NCBI GenBank assembly: GCA_964388955.1
Contig: CAYMCO010000035.1
Location: 1-62,217, forward strand
Reading direction: 5' to 3'
DNA: 62,217 nucleotides
From: CAYMCO01 sp964388955
GTDB taxonomy: Bacteria; Chloroflexota; Anaerolineae; Anaerolineales; E44-bin32
The notes beneath the pieces are model-generated. The model did not search any database, had not been told where the DNA came from, and was given only the letters and a program-made list of their open reading frames with translations. The position numbers were made by a program, and so were the translations under genes. Positions 1-8,264 of this stretch are shown here, piece after piece; the first letter of the stretch is position 1; each line of letters starts with the position of its first letter.

Positions 1-95
1 CTATAGACAGCCAAGGATGCACACAGAATTTCCACCACTTGACAAGACACAGACGGGAAGTTCGTCCCACGTATCCTGCATTCCCCCCTCAAACA

Positions 96-107
96 GGTTG
101 ATCAACC
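96..107. repeat. 12-bp perfect palindrome left of the DnaA boxes
   Basis: GGTTGATCAACC is its own reverse complement, and a second TGATCC follows 10 bases later. It could be a binding site for an origin regulator or chance. Nothing else readable was found between 1 and 150. Confidence 0.3.
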
Positions 108-150
108 CGGGGAGTTGATCCGCGTCCTTCGTCATGCTCAATATTGTATT

Positions 151-548
151 TCATCCACAGCACGTGGGTCAGCGGAAGCGGAATATCCCACGGGGGAGTA
201 CCAGAGTACTTGCTTCTCCACCTTCCCCTGTGGATAACTCGCCCTTTGGCTGTGGATAACCCATCCCCTCTGTGGATAACTTTCCCAAACGAACCCCCCG
301 CACGGCGCCCGAAGCCCTCCCCATCAGATCGATCTCGGCCCCGCGAGCTGGTATCCACTTGTCCCCAATCTATTCACTGCCGGGCTGTGAGGTGGGCATC
401 CCATTCCGCCCATATATGTGGAAGGGCATCTCCGCTAACCCCCAAGAAGCGCCGCAGAACGCATCCGGATGGATATTTTTCCACAAATCCACAGGGCCTA
501 CTACTACTACGAGGAATCAATATATTCACAAATGAATAAGAATCTATG
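151..548. other. oriC: Candidate chromosomal replication origin (oriC) with DnaA boxes, DnaA-trios and AT-rich unwinding element
   Basis: Three perfect DnaA boxes (TGTGGATAA) lie in direct repeat at 229-237, 251-259 and 271-279. A one-mismatch box in the opposite orientation (TCATCCACA) is at 151-159. At 477-493 two imperfect boxes in tandem (TTTTCCACA, AAATCCACA) are followed by a short GC cluster (494-498). Then come four CTA repeats (498-509), which read 3'-GAT-5' on the lower strand, and an AT-rich tract (about 512-548). Box, GC cluster, DnaA-trios and AT-rich DNA in this order is the arrangement known as the bacterial basal unwinding system of oriC. No gene is supported between 1 and 651. 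dnaA is not in the window and would be expected to the left if it is adjacent. Confidence 0.8.
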
Positions 549-554
549 GACATC

Positions 555-607
555 GAAAAAACAGCTCCAGAAGACAAAGTGCGCTTGAAGTGCCTTCTGG
601 AGCTGTT
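555..607 (-). terminator. Rho-independent terminator of gdhA
   Basis: Perfect 14-bp inverted repeat, arms 560-573 and 594-607, loop 20 nt. Read on the minus strand the stem is followed by six T residues (556-561). It lies 45 bases downstream of the gdhA stop codon and just right of the AT-rich origin tract, so it should stop gdhA transcripts from running head-on into the origin. Confidence 0.85.
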
Positions 608-651
608 CGGGTGAGGTGCAGAAATCGCCCCCGGCTAATCTCTTTCGATGT

Positions 652-1905
652 CTATGCCCAGCCCCGGAGACGAACGGCTTCGGCCACCCGGTCGACGGCG
701 ACCAGATAGGCGGCCAGGCGATTGTGAGCATTGTGCCGCTGGGCGGCAACATGTACGGCGTGGAAGGCGGCGGTCATCTTCTGGTCCAGGCGTTCGTGGA
801 CGAGATTCTCCTCCCAGTAGTAGTCATATGCGTTCTGGACCATTTCGAAGTACGACACGGTGACACCACCGGCGTTGCACAGGAAGTCCGGTATGACGTA
901 AACCCCATTGTCATGCAGAATGTGGTCCGCTGCCGGCGTTGTCGGGCCATTGGCAAGTTCGACACTGATCTTGGCCTTGATGCGTTCCGCGTTGTCTTCC
1001 GTGATCACGCTCTCGAGGGCGGCGGGCATCAGCACGGTGACATCCAGTTCGAGCAAGTCCTCGTTGCTGATGTTTTCGGTGCCGGGGAAGTTGATAACGG
1101 ATCCGGTCTCCTGCTTGAAGGCGAAAACGTCTTCGTAGTCGAGCCCGTCTTCCTTATATATTCCCCCTTTGGAGTCGGACACTGCGACGACCTTCAGCCC
1201 CAGCAGGTCCACTCCCAGCTTGTGACCGAAGGAACCGGCGTTCCCATAGCCCTGAATAGCGGTCGTGGCTCCACCCAGATCAATCCCCAGAACCTTGCCG
1301 GCTTCTCTCAGGGTGTAGATTCCCCCGCGCGCGGTAGCATCACCGCGGCCGGCGGAGCCACCCAGGGGAAGGGGTTTGCCGGTGATGACGCCAAATTCGT
1401 TGTAGCCCTTGAGGAACGCGTACTCATCCGCCATCCAGGCCATGATCTGCGGGGTGGTATACACGTCAGGGGCGGGGACATCCTTCTCCAGTCCGATGAT
1501 GCGTCCGACTTGACGCACATAAGCGCGGCTCAGACGTTCCAGCTCCCCCTGGGACATTTCCTTCGGGTTGCAGATGATGCCACCCTTGGCCCCACCGAGT
1601 GGGATGTCGACGACGGCTGTCTTCCAGGTCATCCAGGCGGCGAGAGCACGCACTGTGTCGATTGTCTCATCTGGATGGTAGCGGATGCCGCCTTTCGTCG
1701 GCCCGCGCGAGTCGTTGTACTGCACCCGGAACCCATGGAAAACCTTCGTGGTGCCATCGTCCATCTTCACCGGCAGGGTAACGTGCAGTTCTCGCAGCGG
1801 CCAACGCAGCAATTCGTGGATGGCCGGATCGAGGCCGAGTACTTCAGCGGCCTCATCCAGCTGCTGTTGCGCGACCTCAAAGGGATTGGGACTTTCTGTT
1901 ACCAT
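652..1905 (-). CDS. gdhA: Glu/Leu/Phe/Val-type glutamate dehydrogenase
   Basis: 417-aa hexameric-type glutamate dehydrogenase, interconverting glutamate and 2-oxoglutarate plus ammonium in the cytoplasm. The substrate domain shows the conserved lysines K71 (PTKGGIRYHP), K95 (TWKTA) and K107 (GGAKGGI), and the catalytic aspartate D147 (PAPDVYT). The Rossmann domain follows with a GYGNAG dinucleotide motif. The reading frame extends upstream, but ATG at 1905 is chosen because a GAGGAG ribosome site lies at 1915-1920 and the protein then has the normal family length. Coenzyme preference cannot be told safely from sequence. It is monocistronic, with a clear terminator downstream. The alanine dehydrogenase 2 kb away suggests amino-acid catabolism is important here. 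Confidence 0.95.
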   Translation of the reverse strand: MVTESPNPFEVAQQQLDEAAEVLGLDPAIHELLRWPLRELHVTLPVKMDDGTTKVFHGFRVQYNDSRGPTKGGIRYHPDETIDTVRALAAWMTWKTAVVDIPLGGAKGGIICNPKEMSQGELERLSRAYVRQVGRIIGLEKDVPAPDVYTTPQIMAWMADEYAFLKGYNEFGVITGKPLPLGGSAGRGDATARGGIYTLREAGKVLGIDLGGATTAIQGYGNAGSFGHKLGVDLLGLKVVAVSDSKGGIYKEDGLDYEDVFAFKQETGSVINFPGTENISNEDLLELDVTVLMPAALESVITEDNAERIKAKISVELANGPTTPAADHILHDNGVYVIPDFLCNAGGVTVSYFEMVQNAYDYYWEENLVHERLDQKMTAAFHAVHVAAQRHNAHNRLAAYLVAVDRVAEAVRLRGWA

Positions 1906-2013
1906 AGTTCTATGCTCCTCTTTTAGTGTGGGTGATCTATTCGGCGGACCAACCTTGAGGGGGTGCGGCATCGGCCGATGGCGACACAGCATGCGATCTC
2001 AGCAGATTGAATC

Positions 2014-2047
2014 CTTGGCGCCGCACTCCCGATGGCTGGTCGCCAAG
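2014..2047 (-). terminator. Weak hairpin between gatB and gdhA
   Basis: CTTGGCG (2014-2020) pairs with CGCCAAG (2041-2047) around a 20-nt loop, about 75 bases downstream of the gatB stop on the minus strand. There is no T tract, so it is only a possible terminator. A 12-bp palindrome, CATCGGCCGATG, at 1969-1980 lies in the same gap upstream of gdhA and could be an operator. Confidence 0.3.
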
Positions 2048-2120
2048 TGAGCGGATGTGCCCCCGCTGCCCATCCATCACCATAAACGGTTGCCAATGGT
2101 GGGTCAAGGATTGAGGTCAA

Positions 2121-3575
2121 TCAAGGGCCGTGACGATCTTCCTTCTCTCCCAACGCCGCGTATAGACGCTTGCGGAGGACTTGTGGATTGGCCCTGCCCC
2201 CTGTTGCCTTCATCACCTGCCCAAAGAACCAATTCGCGATGCCTTCCTTCCCGTCCAGGTACTCTTGCACCAGGTCAGGGTTCTCCTTAAGAGTCTCAGC
2301 GATCAATTGGTCGATCGAAGACAGGTCATCCACTTGGGAGAAATCGCCGGCACGCAAGATCTCATCCGGAGGGTGCCCGGTTTCAAACACTCTCCCCAGA
2401 ATCTCCTTCCCGCTGGCGGCGTTGATCTGGCCGCTCTCAACCCAATCGACCACCTGTGCCAAATAGCCGGGGGAAACCGGGCTTTGATGCACAGGGACCG
2501 CTGCCTGGTTGGAGAGGGCGAAGAGCTCTCCGGTGAGCCAATTGGCGATCTTCTCAGGGGTGGAATCGCTGGCGCAGACGGTGCGCTCGAAATAGTCTGA
2601 CAGGGGCGGATCCTGAGTGAGGACTTCGGCGGCCTCCGGCGCCAAACCATAGCCCGAAATGAATCTCTCTCGCTTGGCGGCGGGGAGCTCAGGCAATTGG
2701 GATTGGATCTGCCGTATCCATTCGGGGCGCACCACCAGGGGCGGTAGGTCAGGCTCCGGGAAGTAGCGGTAGTCGTGAGCTTCCTCCTTGCCCCGCTGGG
2801 GGACAGTCACTTCACGGCCTTCATCCCATCCGACAGTTTCCTGGACGACCGCCCCCCCTTGCGAGAGCACCCGACTCTGGCGTCCGATCTCGAAAGACAC
2901 GGAGCGGTCAAGGGCTCGGAAAGAGTTCAGATTCTTGATCTCGGTGCGCACGCCGAGCTGCTCGGAGCCAATCCTGCGCAGCGAGACGTTGGCTTCAAAG
3001 CGGATGACTCCTTTCTGCATGTCACCGCTGTTGACCTCCAAATAGCGGAGCAGTGAGCGCAGGGAAGTGGCATAGGCGCGCACCGCCTCGAGAGAATGCA
3101 AATCGGGCTCGCTCACAATCTCGAGCAGAGGGACCCCTGAGCGATTGTAGTCGACCAGCGAGTACTCGCCATAATGGGTCAGCTTTCCCGTATCCTCCTC
3201 GAGGTGAACGCGCCGGATACGAACCCGCTTCGAGTTGCCGTTCACGTCGACTGACAGCCATCCGTCGTGGGCGACGGGCAGTTCGTACTGGCTGATTTGA
3301 TAGCCCTTGGGAAGGTCCGGATAGAAGTAATTCTTGCGGGCAAAGACACTGGTTTCGGAGACGTCGCAGTTGAGGGCGAGAGCCACACGGATGGCGTACT
3401 CCACGGCGCGAGAGTTGATCACCGGCAGGGACCCCGGAAGGCCGAGGCAGACTTCACAGACGTGTGTATTGGGTTCGGAGAGAGTGGTATCGGCCACTTC
3501 GCAGCTGCAGAACATCTTGGAGCGGGTCAGCAGCTCGGCGTGTACTTCGAGACCAATGACCGGTTCAAACATCAT
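2121..3575 (-). CDS. gatB: Asp-tRNA(Asn)/Glu-tRNA(Gln) amidotransferase subunit B
   Basis: 484-aa GatB, the kinase-like subunit that phosphorylates the mischarged aspartyl or glutamyl group before transamidation in the GatCAB complex. The N-terminus has the GatB signature beginning FEPVIGLEVHAELLT. A CSC...CxxC cysteine set follows near residues 23-43, then the long catalytic cradle. The C-terminal YqeY-like tRNA-binding domain ends in QVLRKRLYAAL. The frame is open upstream, but homology begins at the paired ATG codons 3575/3572. Unlike gatC and gatA, which form an operon at 6.2-8.0 kb, gatB stands alone. Confidence 0.95.
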   Translation of the reverse strand: MMFEPVIGLEVHAELLTRSKMFCSCEVADTTLSEPNTHVCEVCLGLPGSLPVINSRAVEYAIRVALALNCDVSETSVFARKNYFYPDLPKGYQISQYELPVAHDGWLSVDVNGNSKRVRIRRVHLEEDTGKLTHYGEYSLVDYNRSGVPLLEIVSEPDLHSLEAVRAYATSLRSLLRYLEVNSGDMQKGVIRFEANVSLRRIGSEQLGVRTEIKNLNSFRALDRSVSFEIGRQSRVLSQGGAVVQETVGWDEGREVTVPQRGKEEAHDYRYFPEPDLPPLVVRPEWIRQIQSQLPELPAAKRERFISGYGLAPEAAEVLTQDPPLSDYFERTVCASDSTPEKIANWLTGELFALSNQAAVPVHQSPVSPGYLAQVVDWVESGQINAASGKEILGRVFETGHPPDEILRAGDFSQVDDLSSIDQLIAETLKENPDLVQEYLDGKEGIANWFFGQVMKATGGRANPQVLRKRLYAALGEKEDRHGP

Positions 3576-3689
3576 CCGCGGATCCTGGGAAAGGGTGTCT
3601 GCCGTGGCAATTGTATCAGCCTCCGGGGAGTAGCGGAGCAGCCCTCGGGGGACGATATTTGCCTGCGGCACTGCAGCGGGCCAACCAGG

Positions 3690-3724
3690 GCTCCCCGTTG
3701 ATCGGGACGGATCGGACGGGGAGC
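3690..3724 (-). terminator. Hairpin between ald and gatB
   Basis: Perfect 9-bp inverted repeat, GCTCCCCGT (3690-3698) with ACGGGGAGC (3716-3724), loop 17 nt, 41 bases downstream of the ald stop on the minus strand. It lacks a T tract, as most hairpins in this GC-rich window do. Confidence 0.5.
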
Positions 3725-3764
3725 GAGGAGGACGATGGATGGCGGGGAGCAGAAATCAAAGGCG

Positions 3765-4877
3765 CTAAAGCAGTTCCTCCAGGGCCGTGAATTCCATATC
3801 GAAAGCTTCCGCTACGGCAGGGTAGGTCACATGCCCGTGGAAGGTGTTCACGCCCAGCGCGAGCCCGGGGTCTCTGCGGACAGCATCCTCCAGCCCATGG
3901 TCGGCCAACTTGAGCGCATAGGGGAGCGTTGCGTTGGAGAGGGCATAGGTGGAAGTGCGCGGCACGGCGCCGGGCATGTTGGTCACCATATAGTGGACCA
4001 CGCCGTCCACGAGATAGGTCGGGTCGCTGTGTGTGGTGGGATGGGAGGTCTCCATGGAACCTCCCTGGTCGATGGAGACGTCGACGACCACAGTGCCGGG
4101 GTTCATACTGCTGATCATCTCCCGGGTGACCAGGTGGGGGGCGCGTGCGCCGGTCACGAGCACGGCGCCGACCACCAGATCTGCGACCCTCACCGAATCC
4201 GAAATATTCCGCAGGTTGGAGGCCAGGGTGGTCAGATTGCCATGCAATACCTCACTCAGGTAGCGAAGGCGGTTGACATTCTTCTCGATGATGGTCACGT
4301 GCGCCCCCATCCCCAGGGCAATTTGGGCCGCGTTGGTGCCCACCACCCCTCCGCCGAGGATTAGTACGTCGGAGGGGCGAACGCCCGGCACTCCGCCAAG
4401 CAGCTTGCCTCGCCCCCCGTTCATCTTCTCCAGGAAATAGGCGCCGACTTGAATGGACATTCGCCCGGCGACTTCGCTCATGGGAGTCAGCAGGGGCAGG
4501 GAGTGATCCCGTTTTTCGACGGTCTCGTAGGCGACGCTGTTGACCTTCCGCCTCACCAGCTCAGCCGTCAAACCTTCCTCCGCGGCCAGGTGGAGATAGG
4601 TAAACAGCAGAAAGCCCTCCCGGAGATACGCAAACTCGCTCTCCTGCGGTTCTTTGACCTTCATGACCATCTCCGCTCCGGCCCAGACATCTGCGGCGGA
4701 ATCCAGGACCTCGGCGCCGGCGGCCGCATATTCGGCGTCAGTGAAGCCGCTCCCTTCGCCAGCCCCTGCTTGCACGAGCACGCGATGCCCAGCCGCCGTC
4801 ATGGTCTGGGCTCCGCCGGGAGGAAGCGCTACCCGATATTCGTTATCCTTTATTTCCTTGGGGACGCCGACGATCAC
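3765..4877 (-). CDS. ald: Alanine dehydrogenase
   Basis: 370-aa NAD-dependent alanine dehydrogenase, interconverting L-alanine and pyruvate plus ammonium. K75 (in VKEP) and H96 (in YLHLA) sit at the same positions as the catalytic residues of characterised enzymes. The NAD-binding core carries GGGVVGTNAA. The N-terminus MIVGVPKEIK is the family signature. The start is GTG at 4877, with an excellent AAAGGAG site at 4884-4890. Full length with no anomalies. It lies downstream of, and probably is independent from, the small gene at 4933-5148. Confidence 0.95.
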   Translation of the reverse strand: MIVGVPKEIKDNEYRVALPPGGAQTMTAAGHRVLVQAGAGEGSGFTDAEYAAAGAEVLDSAADVWAGAEMVMKVKEPQESEFAYLREGFLLFTYLHLAAEEGLTAELVRRKVNSVAYETVEKRDHSLPLLTPMSEVAGRMSIQVGAYFLEKMNGGRGKLLGGVPGVRPSDVLILGGGVVGTNAAQIALGMGAHVTIIEKNVNRLRYLSEVLHGNLTTLASNLRNISDSVRVADLVVGAVLVTGARAPHLVTREMISSMNPGTVVVDVSIDQGGSMETSHPTTHSDPTYLVDGVVHYMVTNMPGAVPRTSTYALSNATLPYALKLADHGLEDAVRRDPGLALGVNTFHGHVTYPAVAEAFDMEFTALEELL

Positions 4878-4932
4878 GAGCCACTCCTTTCCCTAATGCG
4901 GTGAGGGCGGGGAGCCCATGGGCGCAGATGCC

Positions 4933-5148
4933 TCATAGCAGCTCCACCTCCCACGAATCTGCAGAGAGGTCATAGTGCAGGATGAAGCCTCGCTCCCCTT
5001 CGGTTCGAACCCGATAATGGAGCTTCTCCGGGGTTCTCCATCGTGAGAGCACCGAGCGGATCTCATAGCGCTCTCCATCCCAGTGAACCGCCCTCGGCCG
5101 GTGAGCATATGCATGGCCGGAATAGCATTCCACCGAACTCGACGCCAT
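4933..5148 (-). CDS. Small conserved protein, DUF6504-like
   Basis: 71-aa hypothetical protein. It resembles a family of small proteins from Chloroflexota and Deinococcus-Thermus that read CYSG-aromatic-A, then R-P-x-A-hydrophobic-W, then RWRTP, and end in an aromatic/acidic strand. The assignment to DUF6504 is from memory of that pattern. ATG at 5148 is chosen because GGAGGAAAGGG precedes it, in preference to an in-frame start 30 bases upstream. The order and spacing of W, R and F residues suggest a small beta-sheet fold. No function is known. The 55-nt gap to ald allows co-transcription. Confidence 0.7.
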   Translation of the reverse strand: MASSSVECYSGHAYAHRPRAVHWDGERYEIRSVLSRWRTPEKLHYRVRTEGERGFILHYDLSADSWEVELL

Positions 5149-5240
5149 TCTAGCCCTTTCCTCCGTGCTCCGCCACACTTCCGGAAGGCCGATCGGCCTT
5201 GGTGTTCATCTTCGCCCCGGCGAGCGGTGAGGGCTGCCCA

Positions 5241-6236
5241 TCAGAGGGAGTGCACCTCCGCGGTGTCGCCGACGTTCAGAGTGTGGAACCGTCCCTCGAC
5301 GGTTGCCGACCGGCCGACCAGGCTGGATGTCAGCAAGCTGTCCTTGACCTGTGCACCGGCGTCGATGACCGAGTCGCGTATAATGGATCCCTCCACTCTG
5401 CAACGGGCTTCGATGGAGGCGTGCGGGCCGATGATGGAAGAGTGGATCTCTGCTTCCGGATGGATGAAAACCGGCGGCCGAACCAGCACACTCTGGCGCT
5501 GCTGTGCGATGGGCGTGTTATCGCGCCCGTTTTCCAGCAAGTAGCGGTTGGTTTCCAGCAGCGCCTCCGGCTTTCCGCAGTCCTTCCACACACCGACGGT
5601 CTCCACGCGCATTTTCAGACCCTGGTCCAGCAGGATCTGTATGGCATCCGCCAGAAAATACTCGCCCTTCAATTTTTCACCCCGTGCCAATTGCTCTTCG
5701 ATGGCTCCCAGCAGGCGCTCTGCATCTTGGAAGTAGTAGAAACCCACGACGGCCAGGTTGTTCTTGATGTCCTTGGGTTTCTCAACCAACCGCCTCACCC
5801 AACCATCCGGGCCCACGTCTGCGACGCCAAACCGGCGCGGGTCGGGCACTGCTTTCACCCATATGACGGCGTCCGCAGTTTCGGTCCTGAGGAAGGCCAA
5901 GTCGGTCTCAATGATCGTGTCGACGAATACCATCAGGATCGGCCCCTGCAGATATTCACGGGCCAGCCACAGGGCGTGGGATTGTCCGATGAGCTCATCC
6001 TGCACCACGAACTTGGCGTTGAGTGAAGGATACGCGCGTCCGATATAGTCCTCGATTTGGTCCCCCAAATAGCCAACAATGAAGACTGCCTCGTCGATGG
6101 ATTCGAGCGTCCCCAACATATCCAATATGTGTCCCAAGACAGTGTTTCCGGCCAAGCGGATCAGTGGTTTCGGCTTTGACCAGGTATGCGGCCGCATGCG
6201 TGTGCCATAGCCTGCCATGGGCAAGATGATCTTCAT
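5241..6236 (-). CDS. Sugar-1-phosphate nucleotidyltransferase with left-handed beta-helix domain
   Basis: 331-aa NDP-sugar pyrophosphorylase that forms a nucleotide sugar from NTP and a sugar 1-phosphate. The N-terminal catalytic domain has the nucleotide loop PMAGYGTRMRP with the following KPKPL, a VFVDT motif for metal and product binding, and VEKP near residue 155. The last 80 residues are hexapeptide-like (IHPEAEIHSSIIGPHASI), as in GlmU- or ManC-like enzymes with a C-terminal helix. The ATG at 6236 overlaps the gatA stop by four bases (ATGA) and has an AAGGAGA site, so it is translationally coupled to gatA. Sugar and base specificity cannot be read from sequence. Confidence 0.88.
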   Translation of the reverse strand: MKIILPMAGYGTRMRPHTWSKPKPLIRLAGNTVLGHILDMLGTLESIDEAVFIVGYLGDQIEDYIGRAYPSLNAKFVVQDELIGQSHALWLAREYLQGPILMVFVDTIIETDLAFLRTETADAVIWVKAVPDPRRFGVADVGPDGWVRRLVEKPKDIKNNLAVVGFYYFQDAERLLGAIEEQLARGEKLKGEYFLADAIQILLDQGLKMRVETVGVWKDCGKPEALLETNRYLLENGRDNTPIAQQRQSVLVRPPVFIHPEAEIHSSIIGPHASIEARCRVEGSIIRDSVIDAGAQVKDSLLTSSLVGRSATVEGRFHTLNVGDTAEVHSL

Positions 6237-7705
6237 AGGGGCGGTTTCTCCTTGTGCCAATCTGTGGCGCATTGATAGGCGTGGGTCGCGCGGAGCAGCC
6301 CGCCCTCGCGCAGGTGAGGGGCCATCAATTGCATGCCGATGGGCAAGCCCAGTTCGTCGAATCCGACGGGGAATGAGATTCCCGGGACCCCGGCAAGATT
6401 CGCGGGCAAGGTGAAGACATCCTCAAGGTACATGGCGAGGGGGTCATCGCCATGCTCTCCGATCGGGAAAGCGGTTGTCGGTGCGACAGGGCAGGCGATG
6501 AGATCGACCTCCGCAAAAGCGGAGTCGAAGTCGGATTTGATCAGCGTGCGCACCTTCTGCGCCTGTCCATAGTAGGCCTCGTAGTAGCCGGCAGAAAGGG
6601 CATAGGTCCCGAGCATGATGCGACGTTTGACTTCTGGGCCGAAGAGCTGGCCGCGTGTCGAGGAATAGTTGCCAAGCAGATCACCGGTCTCAACCCGCGG
6701 TCCGAAGCGGATGCCATCATAGCGCGCCAGGTTGGCGGAAGCTTCGGCGGGGGCGATAAGGTAATACACCGGCAGGGCCAGATCGGTGTGTGGCAGACTG
6801 ATGTCGACGGGAATCGCGCCCAGATCCTCGAGCGCGGCCACCGCGCGCCGAACGGCGGCATCGATCTGGGGCTGAATGCCTTGGATGAAGTATTCGCGAG
6901 GCACGCCGATTCGGACGCCCGCCATGTCCGGTCCAGAGAGCGAGATCTCGGGCACCGCATCGGGCAGGCTGGTTGAATCCAGGGGGTCGTGGCCGGCCAT
7001 GGCCTCGAAAATGGGGACCAGATCCTCGGCGCTTCGGGCCAACGCCCCGACTGTATCCAGCGATGAGCCGTATGCGATCAGCCCGTAGCGGGAGACTCGG
7101 CCGTATGAGGTCTTCAGCCCGGTCACTCCGCAGAAGGAAGCGGGTTGGCGCACGGACCCCCCGGTGTCGGTGCCCAGCGCAGCGGGGCACATGCGAGCCG
7201 CCACAGCCGCGGCCGAACCGCCGGAGGAGCCGCCAGGAACTCGGGTAAGATCCCACGGATTGTGCGTTGTCCCGTACGCCGAGTTCTCCGTCGACGATCC
7301 CATGGCGAACTCATCGGTGTTGGTCTTGCCCAAGGGGACGATTCCGGATTCCAACAAACGCGCCACGCTGGTGGCGGTGAAGGGCGGCCGGTACCCCTCC
7401 AGGATCTTCGACCCGCAGGTCGTCGGCACGCCCTGCTGACTGAGGACATCTTTCACCGCCATAGGGATACCGGCGAGGCGCGGCAGGGACTCCCGCTCTC
7501 CCGCCCGCCAGGCCGAGATGCGCCGGTCGGCGGAGTCGGCGCAGGCGAGCGCCAGGTCTCCGGTGCGGGCCAGAAAAGCATGCACCCTGTCATCGAGTGC
7601 ATCCGTGCGGTCCAGACAGGCTTGCGTCAATTCGCGGGACGAGAATTCGCCCTCTCGCAGGGCATTTGCTGCTTCCGTTAGTGAGAGATCCGTCAATTCC
7701 GACAT
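6233..7705 (-). CDS. gatA: Asp-tRNA(Asn)/Glu-tRNA(Gln) amidotransferase subunit A
   Basis: 490-aa amidase-signature subunit that hydrolyses glutamine and channels ammonia to GatB. The Ser-cisSer-Lys triad is intact: K85 (AVKDV), S160 (GGSSGGS) and nucleophile S184 (TGGSV), with the family spacing. ATG at 7705 is chosen from homology (MSELTDLSLTEA). Its ribosome site is weak, and the upstream gatC ends 22 bases before, so translation probably depends on coupling. It is the middle gene of gatC-gatA-nucleotidyltransferase. Confidence 0.96.
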   Translation of the reverse strand: MSELTDLSLTEAANALREGEFSSRELTQACLDRTDALDDRVHAFLARTGDLALACADSADRRISAWRAGERESLPRLAGIPMAVKDVLSQQGVPTTCGSKILEGYRPPFTATSVARLLESGIVPLGKTNTDEFAMGSSTENSAYGTTHNPWDLTRVPGGSSGGSAAAVAARMCPAALGTDTGGSVRQPASFCGVTGLKTSYGRVSRYGLIAYGSSLDTVGALARSAEDLVPIFEAMAGHDPLDSTSLPDAVPEISLSGPDMAGVRIGVPREYFIQGIQPQIDAAVRRAVAALEDLGAIPVDISLPHTDLALPVYYLIAPAEASANLARYDGIRFGPRVETGDLLGNYSSTRGQLFGPEVKRRIMLGTYALSAGYYEAYYGQAQKVRTLIKSDFDSAFAEVDLIACPVAPTTAFPIGEHGDDPLAMYLEDVFTLPANLAGVPGISFPVGFDELGLPIGMQLMAPHLREGGLLRATHAYQCATDWHKEKPPL

Positions 7706-7727
7706 CTGGGCACCCAGTGGCAGCGTG

Positions 7728-8024
7728 TTACGGTTCGATATCGAGCACCGGCGGCACAAGAAACATGTTCTCTTCCATCCTGGGCGCATTCGCCAGAACT
7801 TGGTCCCTCGGCAGGCAGGGTTGGGGTTTGTCTGGCCGTAAAGGTGCTTGCAGTTGAAGCACCGTGGCGGTGGGAGAGATGTGGGAGGTGTCGATCTTCT
7901 GCAGGCGGGCGGCGTAGTCCAAGATCGCGGAGAGCTGCTCCGTGTAGCGGCGTTCCTCCGCGGGGGTCAATTCCAGGCGTGCCAGCTGGGCGATGTGTCG
8001 TACTTCCTCGATATCGATGGCCAT
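7728..8024 (-). CDS. gatC: Asp-tRNA(Asn)/Glu-tRNA(Gln) amidotransferase subunit C
   Basis: 98-aa GatC, the small subunit that wraps around GatA and joins it to GatB. The conserved N-terminus IEEVRHIAQLARLEL and the C-terminal R-x-D...NAP region are present. ATG at 8024 is preferred over a TTG two codons upstream. No Shine-Dalgarno sequence is visible. An extended -10 (TGcTATAAT) ends 9 bases upstream of the ATG, so the transcript should start within a few bases of the start codon. First gene of the gatC-gatA-nucleotidyltransferase operon. Confidence 0.93.
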   Translation of the reverse strand: MAIDIEEVRHIAQLARLELTPAEERRYTEQLSAILDYAARLQKIDTSHISPTATVLQLQAPLRPDKPQPCLPRDQVLANAPRMEENMFLVPPVLDIEP

Positions 8025-8033
8025 GACCAAGCC

Positions 8034-8042
8034 ATTATAGCA
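8034..8042 (-). promoter_or_regulatory. Extended -10 promoter of gatC, probably leaderless
   Basis: TATAAT at 8034-8039 (minus strand) with TGC immediately upstream. Transcription should begin near 8027, about 3 nt before the ATG at 8024. No convincing -35 hexamer is present, which is usual for extended -10 promoters. Confidence 0.6.
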
Positions 8043-8183
8043 GAGAGACGCCCCCCTTCGTCTCTTCTTTCGAGCATGAAGTTCTCTCGCCCGTCATCTT
8101 GATCCCATGGGCCAAGGGATGGCCCCTGGGCATGGCCGCTGCGTCCCTGCCATGGGACGGGCGGCGCCCCGATCCGGCAGCGC

Positions 8184-8200
8184 GGCGCCCGTTGGGCGCC
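8184..8200 (-). terminator. Short GC hairpin downstream of the patatin gene
   Basis: GGCGCCC (8184-8190) and GGGCGCC (8194-8200) form a 7-bp stem with a 3-nt loop in the 240-bp gap between the patatin-like gene and gatC. There is no T tract on the minus strand. It may act as a transcript end or barrier. Confidence 0.4.
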
Positions 8201-8264
8201 ATATTTCTGCAGTCCGGCGCGGCGGCACGATGCGCTGTTCCTCGGGAGGTCGCAGAATTGTCGC

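Noticed and set aside
546..614. 22-codon plus-strand frame starting ATG at 546
   Set aside because: It coincides with the gdhA terminator hairpin and has no ribosome site.
616..1926. 436-codon plus-strand open frame opposite gdhA
   Set aside because: It is the antisense of a clear glutamate dehydrogenase and has no protein-like motifs. High GC content opens many antisense frames here.
5000..5020. GGTTCGAACCC, like a tRNA T-loop
   Set aside because: Lies inside a coding gene, and no cloverleaf can be folded around it.
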